Source: Corythucha ciliata
Lineage: Eukaryota > Arthropoda > Insecta > Hemiptera > Tingidae
NCBI GenBank assembly: GCA_038030265.1
Contig: CM075938.1
Location: forward strand, 57,405,189-57,469,188
DNA: 64,000 nt
Direction: 5' to 3'
This document shows positions 45,575 to 55,573 of this stretch, in pieces. Every line of letters starts with the position of its first letter. Positions within the stretch are counted from its first letter, which is position 1. The translations under genes were made by a program, and so were the position numbers. The notes under the pieces were generated by a model that saw nothing but the letters and a program-made list of their open reading frames with translations, was not told where the DNA came from and ran no database searches.

Positions 45575-46383
45575 CGAGCGCAATATCAGCCAACAATTGG
45601 GTCATCGTGAGCGGAATAAGCCCCAAACTGCAGCTGAGGCGGCGTCCATGATCCTGACCCTTCTATTCACACCCAGAAAAGCGTGTAAAGATATGTACAC
45701 CACCTAGCAGACGACGGCAATGACAGTTTTCGTCCCATCTTCCTCCAGCTAACGTCTAACCCGAGCTCCTTTTGAGGATTGCCCAAACTCAGCATTTGAT
45801 GAGCAAATGTTAGAACGAGGAAGAGAAGCAACGACCCTTTAAGCCTCTCGGCATCCGATACGAAGGCAAATAGTACCAGAATCGTCACGATTGTTGGTAT
45901 AACATCAGTTCGGTTTACCCCAATCTGACGCCACCTCGTCCGTCAACATGCTCTAGGGCAGCCAGCGGTACAGAGTGACCCAGGAATGTTACTGGAATAC
46001 ATCGTACGCGCGTTCACGCTTAGCGTAACAGTTCAATTTTCAATTTACAGAAATATATATCAAACAATTTGTTAGAACGATACGAAAATTGACTCACTTG
46101 GACATGGCTCTTCAAGGTATCATCACGCTGATGACTCCGCGCGAAGTAACTGCTTGATCCCTCTCTTCCTAGTAATTTTCTCGTTTTATTTATTTGAAAT
46201 AAGTTAATTGCGTAACAAAAACGCGAGCATTACACTTCACACTTACGTTTTTATCTTTGTTTTGGCAAATGAACAACTTCTGGGTGGAACCTTCCAGCGC
46301 ACTATCAGTCCCAGCTCGCCGTCGCCGTTCAAAGTCCTCCTCCTCGTGCTGTTTCGCAAGTTTTCTCTCTAATTCGTTTCGCC
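45575..46383. other. Upstream region of the PheRS alpha gene
   Basis: A possible initiator TCAGT at 46305-46309 lies 75 nt before the PheRS start. A minus-strand frame (45667-45888) with a hydrophobic stretch is not recognised and probably not real. Confidence 0.4.
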
Positions 46384-47880
46384 ATGGACGAAGACGCGAT
46401 TCTCGTCAAAATTTTGGAAATTTTAAACGAGCGAAACACGGTGAGCACGCTCGACCTTTGCCCCCTGTTGAACGCCACACACAACGCCGTCGTCGGTCAC
46501 GTCAATCGTCTCAAGTCACGGGGCGAGTTGATCGCCCTACAACCGGTGCCAATTTCAAGCTGGGAACTGACTGGCGAGGGGGTTGACATCGTGTCAAATG
46601 GAAGTTACGAGGCGAACGTTTTTAGATACGTGAAAGAGAAAGGTCCGACACCGTTGGCCGAGGTAATGAAAAATGTTCCTAACGCTAAGATCGGTTTTAG
46701 TAAGGCCATGGCCTACAATTGGGTGAAACGAGACGCTGCTGACAATAAAGTGGCACCTGTCGTTGATGAAATCGTAGACGATGTAAGACGTCAACTTGAA
46801 TTGATTCAACTCAAAGAGTTTAGTCAAGTGCCTGACGATAAAAAGGCTGAGTGTAAAAAGAGGAAACTAATCAAAGAATGCTCAATGACCGCCTTCAATG
46901 TAACGAAAGGTCCAAGCTTCACCCTGACCCTTGAAAAGCCTGAAACGGAGCTTACCGCCGAGATGATCGAATCAGGGTCCTGGAAAACGAAACAGTTCAA
47001 GCCGTACAATTTCGACGCTTTAGGGGTGCCTCCTGTGCGTGGCCACCTTCACCCGTTGATGAAGGTTCGCGATGAATTCCGTAAAATTTTCCTCGAAATG
47101 GGCTTCTGTGAAATGAACACTGGCAATTACGTTGAAAGCTCATTTTGGAACTTCGACGCCCTTTTTCAACCGCAGCAGCACCCCGCTCGAGACGCCCACG
47201 ACACTTTCTTCCTTACGAAACCGCAACTCATATCCGAAGCTAAATTTCCTGCTGATTACCTCGAAAGAGTTAAAAAAGTACACAGTCGAGGCGATTACGG
47301 CTCTCAGGGTTACAAGTACGACTGGCAGGTGACTGAAGCCCAAAAAAATCTCCTCCGAACCCATACGACAGCCAACAGCGCCCGGTTCCTCTACCAACGA
47401 GCTCAGACCGGCGACAAATTCGAAGCAGTCAAAGTTTTCAGTATCGACAAAGTGTTCCGAAATGAAACTCTCGACGCCACTCATCTCGCCGAATTTCATC
47501 AAGTCGAAGGCCTGATCGCTGACTACGACCTCACTCTGGGTGACCTCATTGGCGTTCTGTACAGTTTTTTCAACAAGCTCGGCATCACGCAACTTCAATT
47601 CAAACCCGCCTACAATCCGTACACGGAGCCGTCCATGGAGATTTTTTGCCATCACCCCGGTCTGAACAAATGGATCGAGGTGGGCAATTCCGGTATGTTT
47701 CGCCCTGAAATGCTGTTGCCCATGGGTCTGCCCGAGGGTGTGAACGTCATCGCTTGGGGTCTTTCTCTGGAACGCCCCGCCATGATCAAGTACCAGTTGA
47801 ACAACATACGAGATTTGGTAGGACCTAAAGTCCAACTGAGCTACGTTTACGAAAATCCCATATGTCAGTTAGATAAATAA
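46384..47880 (+). CDS. FARSA: Phenylalanine--tRNA ligase alpha subunit, cytosolic
   Basis: An intronless 498-codon frame, the usual length for the eukaryotic alpha subunit. It charges tRNA-Phe as an alpha2-beta2 heterotetramer with FARSB in the cytosol. The N-terminal winged-helix region (residues 1-150) binds tRNA. The class II aminoacyl-tRNA synthetase core occupies the C-terminal half, with [19 protein letters not shown] as motif 2 and G-L-S-L-E-R-P-A-M as motif 3. The start is the first ATG in a TTCGCCATGGA context. The stop codon (47878-47880) overlaps an AATAAA at 47876-47881, so the 3' UTR may be very short. Lack of introns contrasts with the neighbouring genes. Confidence 0.97.
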   Translation: MDEDAILVKILEILNERNTVSTLDLCPLLNATHNAVVGHVNRLKSRGELIALQPVPISSWELTGEGVDIVSNGSYEANVFRYVKEKGPTPLAEVMKNVPNAKIGFSKAMAYNWVKRDAADNKVAPVVDEIVDDVRRQLELIQLKEFSQVPDDKKAECKKRKLIKECSMTAFNVTKGPSFTLTLEKPETELTAEMIESGSWKTKQFKPYNFDALGVPPVRGHLHPLMKVRDEFRKIFLEMGFCEMNTGNYVESSFWNFDALFQPQQHPARDAHDTFFLTKPQLISEAKFPADYLERVKKVHSRGDYGSQGYKYDWQVTEAQKNLLRTHTTANSARFLYQRAQTGDKFEAVKVFSIDKVFRNETLDATHLAEFHQVEGLIADYDLTLGDLIGVLYSFFNKLGITQLQFKPAYNPYTEPSMEIFCHHPGLNKWIEVGNSGMFRPEMLLPMGLPEGVNVIAWGLSLERPAMIKYQLNNIRDLVGPKVQLSYVYENPICQLDK

Positions 47881-48316
47881 ATAATTTACTTATTTCCGGC
47901 GATGTCTTCATTCCTAACCCAACCACTTTGGGAATGAGGGGGGGGGGAGTTGCTAAAAACTCCTTCAACGAAAATGTTACATCTTAATAGTCAACAATTC
48001 AACAAGATTCTTGATATTCGTAAAAGAAAAAATATTTTCTTTTCATTTCTATTAATTCTAAGGCATAAAATGTTCAATTTGAACATCAATGATGTGCCGT
48101 AAGCGTTTAAGTCTGAATCAAGTGATTAACATACTCCGGCTCATTCAAATCATCAGCCCAGTCTACAACAAGTACGAGTTATCAAATGTTTAAATACAAA
48201 CGAAAACTTTAAATTAACTAGCGATTTATAAATTACACAAAAAAAGCTCTAATTTTTTTTTTCTAAATTTTTGAAAAATTACAAAAGGAAAACAAAAGCG
48301 GTGGGTGGGAAGAATT
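47881..48316. other. Tail-to-tail gap between PheRS alpha and TOM20
   Basis: AT-rich with a G run at 47938-47948. Contains only the short 3' UTRs. Confidence 0.5.
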
Positions 48317-51300
48317 TTATTCGACTTCGTCTTCAACCATGCGCTCGCCCGTTGGATTCTCCGACACTCGCTGCAGTTATTTGTCGTTTAAAAAAAAAAG
48401 GGAATTTAATTGGGAAAAACGTTTAAATTTACCTGGCTGACGAGCGGTAGTCGTTCAATGAGTAGGGCGAACACGTGTGGTGGTAGTGTCTGTTGAAGGA
48501 CTTGCAACAGTTGATTGGGTTGACCGCACACGGCGACGGCATAGCCAAGGCGTTCGACGCCACCTTCAATGTCACCTTGTCCAAGGAGCTCTTCACCCAG
48601 TTGGACCTGTGACGGATATAGGAAGAGTTATTTGAGATGTGAGGGCCGTTACGGAGGTTCAAGGAAGGGATACACAGATTTTAAGCTTGGAATCGTGTTT
48701 CTAGGACCTAGTGGGATCATTTTCTGGAACTCTTGGGTCGTATGGAAGGGGACGAATTTGCGGCTCAAAATCTCTAGAATTTCCGTTTGAAACAGCCAAA
48801 TACTTGATATTGGTTCCCAAAAGTGACCCAAATCAGCGAAATGACGTTTAAAGGAGAGAAATCTGCCAAATTGGAGTTTTAGAGTCAAGTGCTTTTTGGC
48901 CGGAACCGACTGCATTCCGCCATTGAAGATTCTCTCAGGGACCAACAAAACCGCGTCTGGCTCAAATCGAAACACTTGGAAATAATAACCTCAAATCTTT
49001 AAAATTGCCCTACTGAATCAGCTGCCACGAAAAAGCCCTCAAAACTTTCAATTTTGCTTAAATTAACACCCGATGACCCGAAACTTACAATTTAGTGGAT
49101 ATTCAGCCAGGAATCTTGTATTTTTGCTCAAATCTCTAAATATTGCAATTAAATGGCTGTTCATTGGTGTATTGGCGCAGTCGGGGCCAGCCTCCTGGGG
49201 GAGGGGAAGGGAGGGTCCTTGACCTATAAAACAAATTACCCCTGTAACTTGCAATTTCGCTGAAACTTGCATTTCCACGAAAATTGCCCCAGGGAACGTC
49301 CAATTTCGCTGACATTTGCTCCCAAAATGTTGCAATTTACAGGGGGTACAGCGTGAGTCTCGTCAGCTTTACGACGTGGTCCATCGTGGACTCGCCGCTA
49401 GCTCAAGTTCCAAAAAACAATTGCTAACTTGTAATTTCACTGATATTTTAGCACTTAAATTTGCAGTTTATCCGAAAGTAATGCGCCTAACTTGCAATTT
49501 TGCTGAAATGAAAAACAGAAACTTGTATTTTCGCATAAATAAGATCCAATTTTGTAAGTAATCGTCGGGCAATGGCCTGATGCTGGGTTTCAGCCACTAC
49601 AAAAATGGTCGCTAAACAGCAATTTTGCTTTAAGATCCTAAAGATGCAATTTCACAGAAATTAAGACCAGAAACTGACAATTCCACGGAACCTTCTAATT
49701 TCGCTCAAATTAGGGCCTCAACTTCGCGAACTCATTCGATTTAATCTTGCAATCTGTAGGATATTCAGACCCGATATATACAATTTACAGATATTTAGCA
49801 CCAAGTTATGTAATTCAGCGGCTATTTCTGTCTATTTTACCGGCGAATGGCAGGTCAAATTACAAAATAATGTTCCTCAATTTTAGCTGTGATTTAGCGG
49901 TTTTACTCAATTCTATCCGCGAATTAGCGATTTTCACAATTTTAGCACCGAATTGGCAATTTTTGTCTCAATTTTTAGCCATGAATTAGCGTTTTTTAAA
50001 GTTAGCCACGAAATTGCATCCAGAAAGCACAAATTGGCGTTTTCTAAATTTTAGCATACAACGAACGCTTTTCTAAATTTAAGCAGTGAATGAGCGATTT
50101 CACTCAATATTAGCCGCGGATTAGCGTTTTTCTCGATGAAGCGAGTGAAATTTCAAGATATTTTTTTTTTTTTTTAGTGGGAACATGTTCCCCTTCAACC
50201 AGTTTGAAGGGGAAAATTGATGGTTTCCAACTGTAACTGGTTCCAATCAAGGTCGACTTTCAAGTCCCCCTTAACTGCCCACCCTTTCACTCTACTGGCT
50301 CTAGGCCCTTATGGGGAGGGAGAGGCCACGATAATTCTCGCCTAGGAGCCCCGACACGGTCTTTTTCGCAGCTCATATTAGGGAGTTATTGCATAACCGT
50401 CTCACGGTTAACGTTAACGGATATGTGACGTCATGATAAGCGTAAAATTCAAATTTTGAGTTTAAGCGTTTATCACAAAAGTTTAAAAACCATGAGGAGG
50501 TGTTTTATTAATTTATTTGAAGCAATTAAGTGCATCCAAGGTGACTAAACGTTACTATAGGTGCCGCAGATTTCCCCCTGCCCATCGGACAGGAGGGGTG
50601 GAGACTGACGTCACCAGCAGTCCTTTGCTCCCGATTGCTCACCCTAGAGCAGCAGAGCAAGTTAATTTTGAAATTGAAGTTTATGAATTCTCAAAAATCA
50701 CAACCCAATAACAATTAATAATGTACTGGGTCCAGCGCAATGGCGGTTGGGACTGCTCGTGGCGTAGGTGAAGGACAGTGATCTGCGGCACCTATAGAAA
50801 ATTTAGTCACCTTGAAGTGCATCTATACCCTACCATGTGTTCATATTTTAGCGTAACTATTATTTTGCAATAACTCTTTTTCCACCGACACAAACGGCAA
50901 CGCTTATGGTGACGTCACATAACCGTAAGCGTTAAGCGTCAGAAGGTTATGCAATAACTCCCTATTGATAAATAGCGTTAATATGTTTTTTTTTTTTGGC
51001 AAGCCCACGGCTGAAATTGAGTACAATAGCTAGCTTGTAACCTCAAATTGAGAACAAGCGCTAATTCGCAGGTGAAACTGATGAAAAAATGTCAATTCCA
51101 AAAGACCAATAATATGCTGTTCTCGAAGAGCTAAATTAATAGTTCGCGTTATTCAAAAGTTAGTGGGAGGAGGGGGGTAACAGTTGAGATCGAGTAACCA
51201 AACGCCCCCCCCCCTCGATCACGGTAAGTGTGAAAAACACTTCGCTAAACCGCATCTCCACCCCCAGAGCACAATGGGAAAGGGACTTCGCTGAACCACA

Positions 51301-54300
51301 TCTCCACCCCCAGAAAGAGAACCACCCGCAACACACCGGCGCATGAGAGGACCGCCCATGCCCTACTCCCGGGAAACCACGTGAGTGACAGTGGGTGGTA
51401 CCTCCTACGGGCTATATAAGCCGTGCGGAGACCAAGAAAGATTCATCCCGACGGCCGCAGCCAGAGAAGGAAGACCACTGGACCAGCCAAGACCCCGAGG
51501 ACCAACCCGGACGAGGACCAGCCGACACAGCGACCCGCAGATAGCGTCGAGGGACGCTCATAGACGACCCCGAGACCTGGAGCAAGCGCAAGGGCGCTAA
51601 CCGACCGGCTACCCAGGAGGTCTGAAGCAAGCGCAGGGGCGCTAACCGATCATCCGCCCGGAGGACCCGCAGATAGCGTCGAGGGACGCTCATAGACGAC
51701 CCCGAGGACCTGGAGCAAGCGCAAGGGCGCTATTCTACCGGCCACCCAGGGATCTGGAGCAAGCACAAGGGCGCTAATCGAACTTCGGCCCAGAGGACCC
51801 ACAGGCAGCGTCAAGGGACGCTCACTGACGACCCAGAGGACCTGTGGCGAGCGCAAGGCCGCTAACCGGCCACCAAACCCAAGGATCCAGGGCAAGCGTA
51901 AGGGCGCTAATCGAACTTCGGCCCCGAGGACCTGTGGCAAGGGCGCTAATCGGCCGCCTACCCCGAGGACCTGGGACGAGCGCAAGGGCGCTAACCGAAC
52001 TTCGACCTAGAGGGCCTATACTGCCGTCCAAAAGAGAAAAGCCGTAGAAAAATGGAAAATAGAGAAATCTAGTTTTGAGAAAAAAGGTGTGAAAGTTTTT
52101 CGGCCGTAAAACGGTCATTTCTAAACATTTTTGCATGATTTTTTTTTAAATCTGATTAAAAATTTGATCTGCGTTTATTGGGTATGGTGCCATCAGGTTT
52201 TATTGACAATGGCATAATTTTATTCGAGCAACTGTTTTTTTCCGTTGTAATGGCTGTGATAATTTTGCATTTTAAAACAGTAGCTGAATAGCTACCGTTT
52301 TTTTTCGTTGAACGCAAATGCTACGGTCTTTCTCCGTTTTAAGTTCGGTATTCATTCATCATCCCCCCACAACGGAGAAGGGCCGTAGAAACTCTACGGC
52401 CGCTTATTTGAAGCTTTTGGAGCTCTTTACAAAATTGAAAAACAGTACGGTATTCGGAGTAGAAACTAATTGTGAATTCTTTCAACAGCAGACAGCGGTA
52501 CTGTTTACTGACATATGACGTTCAAGTTTCTATACTAACGAATAAGTACCGTAGGTTTTTGAGCCACGGTTTTTTTCCGTTGGAAGAAGTACTACGGCTT
52601 TTCACTGTTGGAAAACCCTTTAAAACTCAAAACACCGTAGGTGTTTTTCCTCAATATCTATTGAGGGAAAATCATTTACGCCCTCCCACCAAAATATTCG
52701 AAAAGTGCTCAAAATTTGGAATCCAACGATACCAAAATCGATGAAATCGTTGAAAACCAACTTCTACGGCTTTTCTCCTTTGGACGGCAGTATAGCAAGC
52801 GCAAGGGCGCTAATCGACCGTCAGCCCACAAGATCTGCGGCAAGCGTATAGGAGCTAATCGGACTTCGGCCGGGAGGAGCTACAACCAACGTCAAGGGAC
52901 GCTAGCAGGACACCCCCCGCGGGCCCTAGACACCGACCGAGGCACGCCTATCCCTGGAGGACCGGCTTAGCATCTTCGGGGCCGACCAACTCGAGGGTGC
53001 TCCGACCGGCGAAACTCTAGCCGAGGACCTCCTAAACCTCGTCAGAGAGAAGGGGATCCTGGACTAGATCCACAGACCCAGGGGGGGCACAATAATCCAC
53101 CTAGGATTCCGTGCCGGGGGGGCAACCCTCCTACCCGTGGGTGTTGTTAAAAAAAAAAAAAAAAAAAATCCCTGGAGGAGCTCGCGTCCGGAAGTACGAC
53201 CGACCTCCCCAGAGCGAACGCCCACTTCAAAGAATGAATATTAATTTTCAACACTGTAAATATTGTAAATACCACAAAATATATTGGGGCCTGTTACCCA
53301 AAAGACAACAACAGGTGGCGACCGTGAACTATTCCTCAAGACCCTCGATCTTCGGACCGCCGCATTAAGCTACACGGCGTCACAGTGATTCATAGGTTAA
53401 TGTGGCTCTCAATGAGTGCAGGAGCGTAGGAACGTCGTGGAAAATGTATTGTTGAAATTATAAATTTTCAGGAGTGTTGAGGCGAATTATGACCCTCCCT
53501 CCAACCTCATCTCTACCATAGGTGCGTTTTGGCCAAGGCTGGGAGTATTTGGCAAATGTTAATCAGCCCGAGGGATTCATAAACGAAATACTTTGAACCT
53601 ACCCGGCCGATTCCTCTGAATGACGTCCGTGTGGCGTAACTTGAAGCGCGTTAGACCAGTAATTCAATGGTTGGGGGTTCAACCCCCACCATTTAGCACG
53701 GGGGGGGGGGCATTCATACTTAGGGACGTTTCAAACCCTGTGGCCCATGGGTCGCGGTCAGTTAAGGCCGTAATTGTGTTTTGGTGGGCGGGGGGGGGAT
53801 CTGTTTCTGAAACTCTGGGGTCGCTTTGAGAACGCGGCTTTTGCTGGAGGGGGGGTCAAAAATAACCCCTGAAGATTGATTTGACCAAATTAACTTTTTC
53901 GTGGTCAAGGGCAACCCATGAGGGCGGAGAGGGGAAACGTGTGGCATACGCTAGCTCAAGACTCCAAGCCAATATTTTGAGTCTGGCAGTGCCATTGCTC
54001 CACATTCGCCTTTGATGCTCATCTTCCGTCTGGCTCTTCTTCTGTCTGATACTGACGCGATATCCTCCTGGGTAATGACACTAATAGTTTGGGGGGGTGG
54101 CCACAATCGTCCAACCTGACAGCACATACTTGAAGTCGTCAACGTCGTGATCAGATTGTGGTGCACACTCCCACGTCTGGTCCAACGGGCCGTCAAGAGA
54201 GGGACCGCTTACGTCCCAAACACGCCGGCGACTCCTGCCACTGAACAAATCGCTGGATTTGAAGAGTTCGTTGCTAGCGTGGGTGAGGGAGCGGCATTCA

Positions 54301-54857
54301 ACCGGACAAATGGCCCACAATGTTTGTGGGGTTGGAACCTCTGCTCAAAAAAATAGGCCACGTACGTTAAAGGAGCCAATACCAATTTAATGGTTTCCTT
54401 TGCTGCTCAAAGTCAAGGTCGTAATATCAAACGTCACCTTGACCCACTAACCCAATTCCACCGCGCCCATCGACCGGGTCGATAAGCAAGCTCAACAACA
54501 AACGTAAGAATCGGCTATCCGACTAATTCTCCACCGATACAGGTGGGGGGGGGGAGCATTACCTGTTTCAAAAAGAACGCTTGAACCGCTTCGTGGTCTC
54601 TCAAATCGGGAACACGAGTCTTGTCCTTCTTGGAGTTTTTCATGTTAGCTTTTCTCCCTGAAAAGAAAACAAAGAATAAACCCCACTGGCCAATACTTTT
54701 AAAGCAAATTCTTCTGTAAAAACTCACGTTCTTTCAGTTTCTTCTTAAAGTCTGGATCCATTCGTCGCTTCCTGTCGAAGTAAAAGCAATAGGCGACAAA
54801 CAGCGTGCCCATAACACCGGCTGTGATCTTAAAGACGGTGGACGATTCCATCGTCAT
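48317..54857 (-). CDS. TOMM20: Mitochondrial import receptor subunit TOM20
   Basis: Four exons on - in consistent phase: 54857-54728, 54657-54563, 48606-48433, 48370-48317, giving about 150 aa (human 145). The N-terminus has the membrane anchor (I-T-A-G-V-M-G-T-L-F-V-A-Y-C-F-Y-F-D) followed by the basic R-K-R-R-x-D-P-x-F-K linker. Next comes P-D-L-R-D-H-E-A-V-Q-A-F-F-L and the TPR-like core Q-L-G-E-E-L-L-G-Q-G-D, A-V-C-G-Q-P-N-Q-L-L-Q-V-L-Q-Q-T-L-P-P. An acidic tail (E-D-E-V-E) ends the protein. It recognises presequences on the outer mitochondrial membrane. Intron 2 (48607-54562) is nearly 6 kb and full of repeats. Its donor is followed at once by a C run. The stop overlaps AATAAA. Confidence 0.95.
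48990..49790. repeat. Family-C minisatellite overlapping the 5' part of TOM20 intron 2
   Basis: Degenerate units of about 32 bp resembling AACTTGCAATTTCGCTGAAA, in the same family as 40740-41620. Confidence 0.7.
49875..50135. repeat. Family-B minisatellite block
   Basis: Seven or eight degenerate copies of the GCCGCGAATTAGCGATTTT unit, inside TOM20 intron 2. Confidence 0.7.
50381..50962. mobile_element. Mariner-like MITE with TA duplication
   Basis: TIRs begin GGGAGTTATTGCATAACC and are flanked by TA on both sides. The arms stay alignable for about 65 bp to a GTGACGTCA motif. An inner pair (about 50525-50570 with 50775-50825, containing AAGGTGACTAAA and CTATAGGTGCCGCAGA) extends the palindrome. 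No transposase. TA target and size of about 582 bp fit a Tc1/mariner-derived MITE. Confidence 0.75.
51005..51115. repeat. Family-B minisatellite fragment, inverted
   Basis: Three or four copies of the family-B unit in reverse complement (GGCTGAAATTGAG..., GCGCTAATTCGC...). Confidence 0.5.
51440..52015. repeat. GC-rich minisatellite (AGCGCAAGGGCGCTAA family)
   Basis: Repeats of GAGGACCTGGAGCAAGCGCA followed by AGGGCGCTAACCG, alternating with an AGCGTCGAGGGACGCTCA variant. Each unit contains a short palindrome (AGCGNNNNGGGCGCT or AGCGTC...GACGCT). The array resumes at 52796-52980 after the inserted element. Confidence 0.8.
52021..52790. mobile_element. TA-flanked MITE inserted in the GC-rich minisatellite
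   Basis: TIR CTGCCGTCCAAAAGAGAAAA with flanking TA on both ends. The right end is its reverse complement with one or two changes. The interior repeats short CTACGG...TTTTTTCCGTTG motifs that resemble the TIR. It splits an otherwise continuous minisatellite, so it is the later event. Confidence 0.75.
52796..52980. repeat. Continuation of the GC-rich minisatellite
   Basis: Resumes with AAGCGCAAGGGCGCTAATCG and further degenerate copies, then passes into unique GC-rich sequence. Confidence 0.7.
53630..53700 (+). other. tRNA-like Pol III promoter remnant
   Basis: A perfect T-arm-type hairpin GGGGGTTCAACCCCC at about 53674-53688 follows a segment resembling GCGCGTTAGACCAGTAAT, as in tRNA-derived SINE heads. 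Acceptor and D stems do not pair convincingly. Confidence 0.3.
53701..54562. other. Unassigned portion of TOM20 intron 2
   Basis: Overlapping minus-strand frames at 53951-54320 have mixed composition and could be a decayed coding repeat, but no domain is recognisable. G runs at 53700-53710 and 53789-53797. Confidence 0.35.
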
Positions 54858-55150
54858 TGTTAGAATTGGGACGTTTCAAGAGATGAAAAGGTGAAACGCG
54901 TTTATTCTCGATGTTCTAATGAGGAAACATGTGTAAAAAATATATATATCGGGGGTTTTCTCTGAAGGGGTCCCAGTCCGGAAAAAAGTTCACATTCAAC
55001 TTGTGTAGAAAAGTTGAGGTTGGAGTTGGGCAGCTACTGATAACGCCCCGGTGTTTCACACTTTTGGCTTCGAAGGACGATTTGAGGTAATTATTTGAAT
55101 TATTAACCGCTTAATTGTAATTAAAATTGAGGGAAAACGTTTGAATTTAG

Positions 55151-55378
55151 ATGGATCCGAAGTATTTTCCCCGAAAAATCAAACAGCAAAGAACAGATGT
55201 TTCCTATAATCTAATGAACGCGCCCAAATTCAAGGAGGTGCCCCTTTTCTGGCCGAGATTCTCCCTTTGCAAATCCCATAATTACGCCCTATTTATTTTT
55301 AATTGCGCAGATTTATTGAATAGCGACGCTGAGTGCCGGAAAATTCCCGTGAAATCGATAAAGTTGGAAAATTAATAA
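55151..55378 (+). CDS. Small hypothetical protein, 74 aa
   Basis: The ATG follows directly after a good acceptor (GAATTTAG). A plausible non-coding first exon ends at a GAG|GTAATT donor near 55086, between the divergent TOM20 and the downstream glucosidase gene. The frame encodes a basic N-terminus (M-D-P-K-Y-F-P-R-K-I-K) and two cysteines. It ends in TAA overlapping AATAAA. No homologue is recognised. Alternatively it is an upstream ORF within a glucosidase II leader. Confidence 0.4.
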
Positions 55379-55573
55379 AAAAATCTTATGGACAGAAAGG
55401 TTACACATCACTACGTTCCATTCATTATCAGAATTGGCCACCGTACCGCAGTCGCTCGAGTGTCTTCAGTGCGTTAAGGGTAAAATATTTGACATAGGAC
55501 GCTTATTTTTGCAGTTTTGTTCGAGCGGTCTTTTAATAGGTTTCACTTTTCACGTCTAGTCAACTTTTACGAG

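Larger units (their letters stand above)
51180..53400. mobile_element. Possible solo LTR or 5' LTR with internal minisatellite
   Basis: A TATATAAG box at about 51411 lies before a GC-rich tandem repeat. Near 53310-53330 the sequence reads ACAACAGGTGGCGACCGTGA. A TGGCGACCGTGA string directly after an ...ACA LTR end is common at the primer-binding junction of arthropod LTR retrotransposons. No gag-pol follows and no second LTR is in the window. Speculative. Confidence 0.35.
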
